This document shows, in pieces, positions 1 to 6,141 of a stretch of DNA of 15,400 nt. The DNA is from JAURVT01 sp049059935 (GTDB lineage Bacteria; Actinomycetota; Actinomycetes; Propionibacteriales; Nocardioidaceae). The notes beneath the pieces were generated by a model, which saw only the letters and a program-made list of their open reading frames with translations, had not been told where the DNA came from and did no database searches. The position numbers and the translations under genes were made by a program. Position 1 is the stretch's first letter; the number at the start of each line of letters is the position of its first letter. Location: positions 1 through 15,400 of the forward strand of contig NZ_JBMGQR010000090.1 in NCBI RefSeq assembly GCF_049059935.1. The letters run 5' to 3'.

Positions 1-692
1 TGACGGTCGACCAGCTGGCCACCCGCGTCGGGATGACGGTGCGCAACGTCCGCTTCTACGCCGGCCGCGGCCTGATGCCGCCGCCGCGACGAGTCGGACG
101 GCAGGGCCTGTACGGCCCCGACCACATCGCGCGGCTGGAGCTGGTGCGCGAGCTGCAGGCGCACGGGTTCACCCTCGCCGCGATCGAGCGCTACCTCGAG
201 CGCATCCCGGCCGACGCCCGCCCCGAGGACGTCGCCCTGCACCGCACGCTGCTCGCACCGTGGCTGCCCGACCTCCCCGAGACCGTCGACCGCGCGACGC
301 TCGAGACCCGCGCCGGCCGTCCGCTCAGCGACGACGACGTCGAGGTCCTGCTCGCGCTCGGCGTCGTCGAGCCCACCCCCGAGGACGACGCCTTCCGGCT
401 CGCACCGGCCCACCTCGGCATCGGCGTGGAGATGCTGGACCTCGGGCTGCCGCTCGAGGCGGCCGCCGCCGTCCAGCGGATCTACGCCGCCGGGGCGCGG
501 TCCGTCGCCGAGCAGGTGACCGAGGTGTTCCGCACGCTGGTCTGGCCGCACCTGCGCAGCTCGGGCCAGTCGCCCGAGGCCATCGCCGCCGTCGTCGAGC
601 GGTTCAAGCCGCTCACCGTGCAGGCCCTGGTGGTCGCGTACGAGGATGCGGTGGACGAGACCAAGCGCGAGACGATCCGGCGCCGAACCTAG
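1..692 (+). CDS. MerR-family transcriptional regulator (5' end at window edge)
   Basis: This is a DNA-binding regulator of the MerR type. The frame is open from base 3 and reads TVDQLATRVGMTVRNVRFY, which is the N-terminal winged helix-turn-helix; bases 1-2 (TG) are probably the last two bases of the start codon, so only one base may be missing. The total would then be about 230 residues. The wing region (GLMPPPRR) and the tyrosine before the DHIARLELVRELQAHGF helix are typical of the family. A dimerisation helix follows at about residues 60-85, then a C-terminal domain of about 140 residues. There are no cysteines, so it is not a thiolate metal sensor, and I cannot name an effector. A methionine at base 33 is a poor start because it would remove half of the HTH. 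The VOC gene follows after 51 bases on the same strand. Confidence 0.88.
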   Translation, partial: TVDQLATRVGMTVRNVRFYAGRGLMPPPRRVGRQGLYGPDHIARLELVRELQAHGFTLAAIERYLERIPADARPEDVALHRTLLAPWLPDLPETVDRATLETRAGRPLSDDDVEVLLALGVVEPTPEDDAFRLAPAHLGIGVEMLDLGLPLEAAAAVQRIYAAGARSVAEQVTEVFRTLVWPHLRSSGQSPEAIAAVVERFKPLTVQALVVAYEDAVDETKRETIRRRT

Positions 693-743
693 ACCGGGCC
701 CGGCGAGGGGTCTCGGACCATCCGCACCGACCGAGGAGCACCC

Positions 744-1190
744 ATGCCCGAGAGCACCAAGCCCGCCGCGCTGATCGGCCAGATCCACCACGTCCGGGTC
801 AGCGTCACCGACCTCGCCCGCTCGCGCGCCTTCTACGAGGGCGTCCTCGGCTTCGAGCCCGCGATCGACTCCGACGCCGACGAGACCGACCCCGCCGTGC
901 GCGAGCGTCCCGACGTGTTCTTCGGTGGCGTGGTCTACGCCGTCGGCGGCAACCTGTTCGGCCTGCGTCCGATCGAGCCCGGCTCCACCTCGTTCGACCC
1001 CACGCGGGTCGGCCTCGACCACGCCAGCTTCCAGGTGGGATCGCGCGACGACCTCGTGACCGTCGCCGGGCAGCTGGACGAGGCCGGTGTGGAGCACGGC
1101 GAGATCATCGACATGCCCGACGCCGGCATGTCGATCCTGTCCTTCCAGGACCCCGACGACATCAACCTCGAGCTCATCGCGACGGCCTGA
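744..1190 (+). CDS. VOC-superfamily (glyoxalase/dioxygenase-fold) protein
   Basis: This is a 148-residue single-unit VOC protein with two beta-alpha-beta-beta-beta halves. The first half opens with IHHVRVSVTDLARSRAFYEG (about residues 14-33) and the second with GLDHASFQV (90-98). The family ends with a strand carrying the acidic ligand, here FQDPDDINLELI (134-145). Likely metal ligands by position are His15 or His16, His93 and Glu143, so a metal-dependent lyase, dioxygenase or isomerase is possible; the substrate cannot be read from the sequence. The start is supported by a GAGGAG ribosome-binding site at 733-738, five bases before the ATG. It lies 51 bases after the MerR-type gene on the same strand, so the two may be co-transcribed and the regulator may control it. 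Antibiotic-binding members of the superfamily are an alternative. Confidence 0.87.
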   Translation: MPESTKPAALIGQIHHVRVSVTDLARSRAFYEGVLGFEPAIDSDADETDPAVRERPDVFFGGVVYAVGGNLFGLRPIEPGSTSFDPTRVGLDHASFQVGSRDDLVTVAGQLDEAGVEHGEIIDMPDAGMSILSFQDPDDINLELIATA

Positions 1191-1220
1191 CCGTCCGTCC
1201 GGGGTAGTTTCGCCGCACGG

Positions 1221-1326
1221 TGAACGCCGCTGGCCCATCGGACGTACACCCTCTCGAACAGCGCGGTGGACCGTGAACCGAATCACCCCGCGGCGCATCT
1301 GACAGCTGAACGACCCTGAACGTCCA
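1221..1326 (+). promoter_or_regulatory. Candidate ECF-type promoter region with repeated TGAAC
   Basis: The 151-base gap before the DUF4394 gene holds TGAAC four times on the same strand, at 1221, 1274, 1307 and 1317. Two copies can be read as -35 elements of an ECF-type promoter: TGAACG (1221) followed after 16 bases by CGTACA, and TGAACC (1274) followed after 16 bases by CATCTG. Many ECF sigma factors recognise an AAC-containing -35 and control their own operon, so the sigma factor encoded at 2243 is the natural candidate. Which copy is used, if any, cannot be told from the sequence. Confidence 0.28.
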
Positions 1327-1341
1327 CGACAGGAGACCAGC

Positions 1342-2217
1342 ATGAGGACCATCCGCAAGACCGCCGTCGTCGCCGGTGCGGCCGGCGCACTGATCGTCAC
1401 CGGAGCACTCTCGGCCAGCGCGATCACCGCCCCCAAGGCTCTCGACCCGGGCGTCCGCGTCGTCGGGCTGACCTCGACCAACGGCATCACGTCGATCAAC
1501 ACCGGCACCGACAAGGCGTCCACGACCAAGTCGATCAAGGGCCTCAACGGCAACGAGAAGGTCGTCGGCATCGACTACCGTCCCGCGACCAACAAGCTCT
1601 ACGGCCTCGTGCTCCGCACGAACGACACCCTGCGCGTGGTGAAGATCAGCCCGGCCACCGGCAACACCTACAGCTCCAAGACGCTCGTGGACGCCGCCGG
1701 CGCGGCGATCAAGTCCACCGGCTCGAGCTTCGGCGTCGACTTCAACCCCACCGTCGACCGTCTGCGCGTGGTCAACGAGAAGGCCGACAACTACCGGATC
1801 AACGTGGACACCGGCGCCACCACCGTCGACGGCAAGCTCGCCTTCGCCGCGGGCGACGCCAACGCGGGCAAGACGCCGCGCGTCCCGTCCGTCGCGTACA
1901 CCAACAGCCGCGGCGGCCCGTCGGCCACGGGCACCACGGTGCTCTACGACATCGAGGCCGGCACCGACGCGCTGCTGCGCCAGGCCCCGCCGAACGACGG
2001 CACGCTGAACACCGTCGCCAAGCTCGGCAAGGACGTCCGCGGCTCGACCGGCTTCGACATCGCCAACGTCGGCGGCACCGACATCGCGCTCATCTCCAAC
2101 ACGAGCAAGGGCCAGACCAAGCTCTACAAGATCAACCTGGCCAACGGCGCGACGCTGCAGAAGTCGGAGATCAAGAATAAGACGATCATCGGTCTCGCGG
2201 CCCCCACCGGCCGCTGA
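1342..2217 (+). CDS. Secreted DUF4394 domain protein
   Basis: This 291-residue protein has an N-terminal signal peptide: basic RTIRK, then a hydrophobic stretch (about 8-25) and a likely cleavage site after ASA at residue 27. There is no lipobox, so it should be released or held at the surface by contacts rather than by lipid. The rest is a DUF4394 domain, recognised from repeated beta-propeller-like motifs: VVGIDYRPATNKLYGL, GVDFNPTVDRLRVV, a VAYTN segment, TVLYDIEAGTDALLRQ, APPNDGTL and a late GFDIANVGG. The biochemical role of DUF4394 is not known to me. AGGAGA at 1331-1336 sets the start, five bases before the ATG. The sigma factor gene begins 25 bases after its stop, so this protein is probably the regulated output, or a partner, of the sigma/anti-sigma pair that follows. 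Confidence 0.9.
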   Translation: MRTIRKTAVVAGAAGALIVTGALSASAITAPKALDPGVRVVGLTSTNGITSINTGTDKASTTKSIKGLNGNEKVVGIDYRPATNKLYGLVLRTNDTLRVVKISPATGNTYSSKTLVDAAGAAIKSTGSSFGVDFNPTVDRLRVVNEKADNYRINVDTGATTVDGKLAFAAGDANAGKTPRVPSVAYTNSRGGPSATGTTVLYDIEAGTDALLRQAPPNDGTLNTVAKLGKDVRGSTGFDIANVGGTDIALISNTSKGQTKLYKINLANGATLQKSEIKNKTIIGLAAPTGR

Positions 2218-2242
2218 CCGCACCGGGCTCGGAGGCACGCCG

Positions 2243-2776
2243 GTGACGTCGGGCGCACCGCTCGACGTCACCGCCGCCTTCGACGCCCACGCGAAGCCCC
2301 TGCTGGGCTTCCTCGTCAACGCGCTCGGGGACCACGCCCGGGCGGAGGACCTCCTCCAGGAGACCTTCGTCCGGGCGTGGCGCCGTCGCGACACCTACGA
2401 CGCCACCGTGGCGTCCGAGCGCACCTGGCTGTTCGCCATCTCCCGGAACCTGGTGGTCGACGACGTGCGGGCCCACGCCCGACGTCCGCGCACCGTGCCC
2501 GAGCTCGACGACTCCGCACCGGTCGACCTCACCCTGCAGGCGACCCGCCGCCGCGTCGACGAGGACGTCGAGGTGCGCCTGCAGCTGCTGGAGGCGCTGG
2601 CCACGCTGTCGGACGAGCACCGCCAGGTGGTGGCCGTCGTGCACCTGCAGGGTGGCACCTACGCCGACCTGTCCGACCGCACCGGCACGAGCGTCGCCAC
2701 GCTGCGCAGCCGCATGCACTACGGCCTGCGCGCGATGCGCGCAGCGCTCGAGACCAACGGATGGAGGACGCCATGA
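2243..2776 (+). CDS. ECF-family RNA polymerase sigma factor
   Basis: This is a 177-residue group-4 sigma factor directing RNA polymerase to a small promoter set. Region 2 covers about residues 12-81, with RAEDLLQETFVRAWRR (33-48) as the core-binding part and TWLFAISRNLVVDDVRAHAR (61-80) as the -10-reading part. Region 4 lies at about 112-170, with LATLSDEHRQVVAVVHLQG followed by the HTH GTSVATLRSRMHYGLR. There is no region 1 or 3 and no C-terminal extension. The GTG start is supported by GGAGG at 2231-2235, seven bases upstream. The stop overlaps the anti-sigma start (ATGA, 2773-2776), so the two are translationally coupled. The overall shape resembles SigK/RskA-type pairs, but I do not assign it to a numbered ECF group. 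Confidence 0.93.
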   Translation: MTSGAPLDVTAAFDAHAKPLLGFLVNALGDHARAEDLLQETFVRAWRRRDTYDATVASERTWLFAISRNLVVDDVRAHARRPRTVPELDDSAPVDLTLQATRRRVDEDVEVRLQLLEALATLSDEHRQVVAVVHLQGGTYADLSDRTGTSVATLRSRMHYGLRAMRAALETNGWRTP

Positions 2777-3447
2777 GCGACGACCGCGACCGGCTCGCCG
2801 AGCTCCTCGGGGCCGCGGCCGCCGACGACCTCTCGCCCGCCGAGCGGGCCGAGCTGCTCGACGTCCTCGGCGACGACCCCGAGGCCGCCGACCACCTCAC
2901 CGACCACCAGGACCTCGTGGCCGCGCTGCGCTCGAGCGACCTGCGGTGGCGCGACGTCGAGGTGCCGGCCGGCACGCGCGACCGGGTGCTGCGGCAGACC
3001 GTCGGCGGACGACGTCGCACCGGCACGCTCCTGGCGGCCGCCGCGACAGCCGCCGTCCTCGCCGGCGCCGGCGGCTACGCCGTGGGCGCGCGGTCCGACG
3101 ACGCCCCGGCCGCCGTCAGCGGAGGGCCCGGCACGCTCGGCGCCGTCGAGCCCGTGTCGTTCAGCTCGGTGCCCGACGGCGTCGACGTCGACGCGTCGCT
3201 CGTCGCGCACACCTGGGGCACCGAGACGGTGCTCGACGTGTCGGGGCTGCCGACCGGTGGGCGCTACACCGTCGTCCTCGCCGGTGTCGACGGCGACACC
3301 CTCGACACCGGCTCGTTCGTCGCCGTCCCCGACGTCACCGACTGCCGGATGAACGGCGCCGTCCCGCGCGAGGACGTCGCCGCGCTGCGCGTCGTCGACT
3401 CCGACGGCGCCACCGTGATGAGCGCCGACCTGCCTGTTGTCGGCTGA
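2773..3447 (+). CDS. Membrane anti-sigma factor (RskA-like layout)
   Basis: This 224-residue protein probably holds the upstream ECF sigma factor at the membrane. Residues 1-75 form the cytoplasmic sigma-binding part, acidic and helical (LSPAERAELLDVLGDDPEAA). There is no HxxxCxxC zinc motif, so it is not a redox-type ZAS anti-sigma factor. A basic GGRRR stop-transfer precedes a single membrane segment at about 83-105. The outer part (106-224) has the beta-rich motif VLDVSGLPTGGRYTVVLAG and ends DVAALRVVDSDGATVMSADL, similar in layout to RskA C-terminal domains. The only cysteine is in the outer domain (DCRMNGA). I chose the ATG at 2773 because GGAGG at 2763-2767 precedes it and it overlaps the sigma stop; longer in-frame starts lie inside the sigma gene. 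Control by regulated proteolysis is usual for the family but is inferred here. Confidence 0.85.
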   Translation: MSDDRDRLAELLGAAAADDLSPAERAELLDVLGDDPEAADHLTDHQDLVAALRSSDLRWRDVEVPAGTRDRVLRQTVGGRRRTGTLLAAAATAAVLAGAGGYAVGARSDDAPAAVSGGPGTLGAVEPVSFSSVPDGVDVDASLVAHTWGTETVLDVSGLPTGGRYTVVLAGVDGDTLDTGSFVAVPDVTDCRMNGAVPREDVAALRVVDSDGATVMSADLPVVG

Positions 3448-3801
3448 GGTCTCAGGGCTCCTCGGCTTCGAGCGGCGCGGCCTCTTGGGCTGCTCGGTCG
3501 ACGAAGTGCGCACCTACGGACGGGGGTGCTGCGGGTGGGGAAGCCGGCCGGCCTGACGTCTCGGTGGGCGGGACGGCGGCGCCACCTCCCCCGGGAATCT
3601 GTCCCGGACCACGGGAAACTTCCCGTGGATCCGGCAGTTCTCCAGGGGAGGTGGGACTGGTGTGGCAGGTGAGGGAAGCCGTCTCACCCCACGAGACCGG
3701 AGGCCGGACAGCAGCGCCGGGGAACGACCACCGCGTCCGTAGCCGCGCCCTTCGACCGCGCATCAGCCCCCACGGACGGCACCGCTGAGCACGGCACCCG
3801 G
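3448..3801. other. Convergent intergenic gap without a credible gene
   Basis: This 354-base span separates the anti-sigma gene from the 3' end of the acyl-CoA dehydrogenase gene. Open frames cross it, but none has a ribosome-binding site or a recognisable protein. The first 130 bases look featureless. The middle, 3582-3692, holds the inverted-repeat cluster listed separately, and the last 110 bases show nothing I can name. Because both neighbouring genes point into the gap, transcription from both sides must end here. Confidence 0.6.
3582..3692. repeat. Cluster of nested inverted repeats, possible bidirectional terminator
   Basis: Four inverted repeats sit within 111 bases. The outer arms are CCACCTCCCC (3582-3591) and GGGGAGGTGG (3645-3654), a perfect 10-bp match. 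Inside are CGGGA/TCCCG (3592-3596 with 3602-3606) and CCACGGGA-AACT-TCCCGTGG (3609-3628, 8 perfect pairs with a 4-base loop). To the right is GTGG-CA-GGTGAG paired with CTCACC-CCAC (3662-3692), ten pairs with a 2-base bulge. No U-tract follows any stem on either strand, so a classical intrinsic terminator is not clear. The position between convergent genes still makes termination the simplest role. A structured RNA or a dispersed repeat is the alternative. Confidence 0.5.
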
Positions 3802-4944
3802 CTACAGCCCCATCGTCCGCCCGATGATCTCCTTCATGATCTCGGTGGTGCCGCCGTAGATCGTCTGCACGCGGGTGTCGAGGTAGGCCTGGGCGATGGG
3901 GTACTCGCGCATGTAGCCGTAGCCGCCGTGCAGCTGCAGGCAGCGGTCGACGGTCTCCTTCTGCAGCTCGGTGGTCCACCACTTGCCCATCGCGGCCTCG
4001 GACACCGACAGCGTGCCGGCGTTGAGCTCCTCGATCGACCGGTCGACGAAGACCTGCGCCACCTGGGCCTTGGTCTCGAGCTCGGCGAGCACGAACCGCG
4101 AGTTCTGGAACGAGCCGATGGGCTTGCCGAAGGCCTTGCGCTCCTTGACGTAGTCGAGCGTCAGGTCGATGACGTTGCGGATGGCGGCCGCGGCGATCAC
4201 CGAGATGCTGAGGCGCTCCTGGGGCAGGTTCTCCATCAGGTAGACGAAGCCCTTGCCCTCCTCGCCGAGCAGGTTCTCGACCGGCACGCGGACGTCGGAG
4301 AAGAACAGCTCGGCGGTGTCCTGGGCCTTCATGCCGAGCTTGTCGAGGTTGCGGCCGCGCTCGAAGCCCTCCATGCCGCGCTCCAGCACGAGCAGCGAGA
4401 CGCCGGCCGCTCCCGCCGACGGGTCGGTCTTCACCGCGACGATCACCAGGTCGGACAGGATGCCGTTGGAGATGAACGTCTTCTGGCCGTTGACGACGTA
4501 GTGGTCGCCGTCGCGGACGGCCGTGGTGGCGATGGACTGCAGGTCCGAGCCGGTGCCGGGCTCGGTCATCGCGATGGCGGTGATCGTCTCACCGGAGCAG
4601 AAGCCCGGGAGCCAGCGCTCCTTCTGCTCCTGCGTCGCGTACGCGAGCAGGTAGCCCGAGACGATGTCGGTGTGGATCGCGAACCCCGGGCCGCTGGCGC
4701 GCGCCCGCGACAGCTCCTCCTGGACGATCGCGTTGTAGCGGAAGTCGACGGTGCCGCCGCCCCCGTGCTCCTCGGGCATCATGAAGCCGAGGAACCCCTG
4801 CTCGCCCGCGGCCTTCCAGATCTCGCGCGGCACGTGGCCCTGCTCCTCCCACTGGGCGTGGTGGGGGGTGATCTCCTTCTCGACGAAGGTGCGCATCGAC
4901 TCGCGGAACGCATCGTGGTCGGGCTCGAACAGGGGTCGCTTCAT
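3802..4944 (-). CDS. Acyl-CoA dehydrogenase, long-chain (LCAD/IVD-like) type
   Basis: This 380-residue flavoenzyme introduces the alpha-beta double bond into an acyl-CoA and passes electrons to ETF. The length is normal. The N-terminal helical domain (about 1-115) is followed by the beta domain with ITAIAMTEPGTGSDLQ (121-136) and YVVNGQKTFISNG (149-161), both FAD/substrate-contact signatures. The C-terminal helical domain carries RKAFGKPIGSFQ and ends IYGGTTEIMKEIIGR. The position that holds the catalytic glutamate in medium-chain enzymes is Gly here (YGG), so the base is probably Glu243 in LPQERL, as in LCAD and isovaleryl-CoA dehydrogenase. The start is supported by GGAGA at 4951-4955 and overlaps the stop of the upstream racemase gene (ATGA). 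That pairing suggests branched-chain acyl-CoA breakdown; the chain length cannot be read. Confidence 0.95.
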   Translation of the reverse strand: MKRPLFEPDHDAFRESMRTFVEKEITPHHAQWEEQGHVPREIWKAAGEQGFLGFMMPEEHGGGGTVDFRYNAIVQEELSRARASGPGFAIHTDIVSGYLLAYATQEQKERWLPGFCSGETITAIAMTEPGTGSDLQSIATTAVRDGDHYVVNGQKTFISNGILSDLVIVAVKTDPSAGAAGVSLLVLERGMEGFERGRNLDKLGMKAQDTAELFFSDVRVPVENLLGEEGKGFVYLMENLPQERLSISVIAAAAIRNVIDLTLDYVKERKAFGKPIGSFQNSRFVLAELETKAQVAQVFVDRSIEELNAGTLSVSEAAMGKWWTTELQKETVDRCLQLHGGYGYMREYPIAQAYLDTRVQTIYGGTTEIMKEIIGRTMGL

Positions 4945-6104
4945 GTCGGGTCTCCGTTCTGGGTGACGACGCCCGACGCGAGCAGCGCCTCGACGTCCTG
5001 GACGCCCCACGCCGTCAGCGCGGCGCGGGTGTCGGCCCCCGTCGGCGACGGGGGCGTGGTGAGGGTGGCGGGCGTGCGGGAGAAGCGGGGAGCGGGTGCC
5101 GGCTGCACCGTGCCCGCGTGCTCGACGTAGGTGCCGCGGGCGGCCAGGTGCGGGTGCTGCGGCGCGTCGCCGAGCGCCAGGACCGGCGAGACGCAGGCGT
5201 CGGTGCCGTCGAACAGGGCGGTCCACTCGGCCTGGGTGCGGGTGGCGAAGGTGTCGGCCAGCACCTGGCGCAGCGCCGGCCACTGCGACGGGTCGTCGCG
5301 GTCGGGGGCGTCGTCGAGCCCGAGCAGCCGCAGGGCGACCGCCCAGAACTGCGGCTCGAGCGCCCCGAGCGACATCCACCGGCCGTCCGACGTCTCGTAG
5401 ACGTCGTAGAACGGGACGCCGGAGTCGAGCAGGTTGGTGCCGCGCTCGTCGGACCACGCGCCGCCCCGCAGCATCGCGGTGATCATGGTCGCGAGGTGGG
5501 CCGTGCCATCGACGATGGCGGCGTCGACCACCTGCCCCTGGCCCGACGTGCGCGCCTCGAGGACGGCGGCGAGGACGCCGACGACGAGGTACATCGCGCC
5601 GCCGCCGAAGTCGCCGACGAGGTTGAGCGGGATCTGCGGCGGACCGCCCGCGCGTCCGAGGGGCGACAGCGCGCCCGCGACCCCGATGTAGTTGACGTCG
5701 TGGCCCGCGGACTGGGCGAGCGGACCGTCCTGGCCCCACCCCGTCATCCGCCCGTAGACCAGCGCGGGGTTGCGGGCCAGGCACTCCTCCGGGCCGATGC
5801 CCAGACGCTCGGCGACGCCGGGACGGTAGCCCTCGAGCAGGACGTCGGCGTGCTCGACGAGGTCGAGCACCACGCCCACGCCCTCGGGGCTCTTGAGGTC
5901 GACGACCACCGACGGCCGCCCTCGGGCGAGCAGGTCCTTCTCCGGCGGCAGCACGGCCAGGCCGGGCTTGGGACGGTCGACGCGGATCACGTCGGCACCG
6001 AGGTCGGCCAGCAGCATCGCGGCGAACGGTCCGGGGCCGATGCCCGCGATCTCCACCACGCGCACACCGGCCAGGGGGCCGCTGCGTGTCTCCTCGGTCG
6101 TCAT
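4941..6104 (-). CDS. CaiB/BaiF family protein, probable alpha-methylacyl-CoA racemase
   Basis: This 387-residue protein belongs to the class III CoA-transferase family. It opens LAGVRVVEIAGIGPGPFAAM (11-30), the CoA-binding start typical of the alpha-methylacyl-CoA racemase branch. The three positions known as catalytic or nearby in mycobacterial MCR can be matched: His135 in GHDVNY, Asp165 in GDFGGG and Glu250 in GALEPQFW. This favours racemase (interconverting R and S 2-methylacyl-CoA) over CoA transferase, which would use a catalytic Asp. The stop overlaps the acyl-CoA dehydrogenase start by four bases, so the pair is one operon; oxidases and dehydrogenases need the S isomer. The ATG at 6104 has no ribosome-binding site but sits 6 bases after a -10-like CACAAT, so the mRNA may be leaderless. 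Confidence 0.9.
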   Translation of the reverse strand: MTTEETRSGPLAGVRVVEIAGIGPGPFAAMLLADLGADVIRVDRPKPGLAVLPPEKDLLARGRPSVVVDLKSPEGVGVVLDLVEHADVLLEGYRPGVAERLGIGPEECLARNPALVYGRMTGWGQDGPLAQSAGHDVNYIGVAGALSPLGRAGGPPQIPLNLVGDFGGGAMYLVVGVLAAVLEARTSGQGQVVDAAIVDGTAHLATMITAMLRGGAWSDERGTNLLDSGVPFYDVYETSDGRWMSLGALEPQFWAVALRLLGLDDAPDRDDPSQWPALRQVLADTFATRTQAEWTALFDGTDACVSPVLALGDAPQHPHLAARGTYVEHAGTVQPAPAPRFSRTPATLTTPPSPTGADTRAALTAWGVQDVEALLASGVVTQNGDPT

Positions 6105-6110
6105 GGGTCG

Positions 6111-6141
6111 ATTGTGACACCATGACTGTCATGGTCGTCAA
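6111..6141 (-). promoter_or_regulatory. Predicted promoter of the racemase/dehydrogenase operon
   Basis: Read on the minus strand, TTGACG (6141-6136) acts as a -35 and CACAAT (6116-6111) as a -10, with a 19-base spacer. Six bases then separate the -10 from the ATG at 6104, so transcription would start on or next to the A of the start codon. There is no ribosome-binding site, which fits a leaderless message. The spacer is longer than the usual 17 bases and is almost filled by the 17-bp palindrome listed next. On the plus strand GATTGT (6110-6115) lies at the same 6-base distance from the hydrolase ATG at 6122, so the two -10 elements overlap. Confidence 0.45.
6119..6135. promoter_or_regulatory. 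Perfect 17-bp palindrome, probable operator at a divergent promoter
   Basis: The sequence ACCATGACTGTCATGGT is a perfect inverted repeat with 8-bp arms around a central T. It lies between the divergent starts of the racemase (6104) and the hydrolase (6122) and covers the hydrolase start codon. It also fills the spacer of the predicted minus-strand promoter, so a protein bound here would block both genes. The size and symmetry suit a TetR/AcrR-type dimer, which commonly controls acyl-CoA metabolism in actinobacteria, but no such regulator is encoded in the window. Confidence 0.6.

Noticed and set aside
1174..2394. 406-codon minus-strand open frame over the DUF4394 gene
   Set aside because: The translation is repetitive Val/Gly/Asp/Arg without domains, and the plus strand has a signal peptide, ribosome-binding site and DUF4394 motifs.
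3609..3628. Classical intrinsic terminator at CCACGGGA-AACT-TCCCGTGG
   Set aside because: No U-rich tract follows on either strand, so I list it as a possible terminator within a larger inverted-repeat cluster only.
3452..3982. Minus-strand open frame spanning the convergent gap
   Set aside because: It starts inside the dehydrogenase gene in another frame, has no ribosome-binding site and no recognisable domain.
3928..5130. 400-codon plus-strand open frame over the dehydrogenase and racemase genes
   Set aside because: It is antisense to two well-conserved enzymes and has low-complexity composition.
6086..6121. GTG at 6086 as the hydrolase start
   Set aside because: It would overlap the divergent racemase gene and cross the shared promoter; the added residues do not look like a hydrolase N-terminus.
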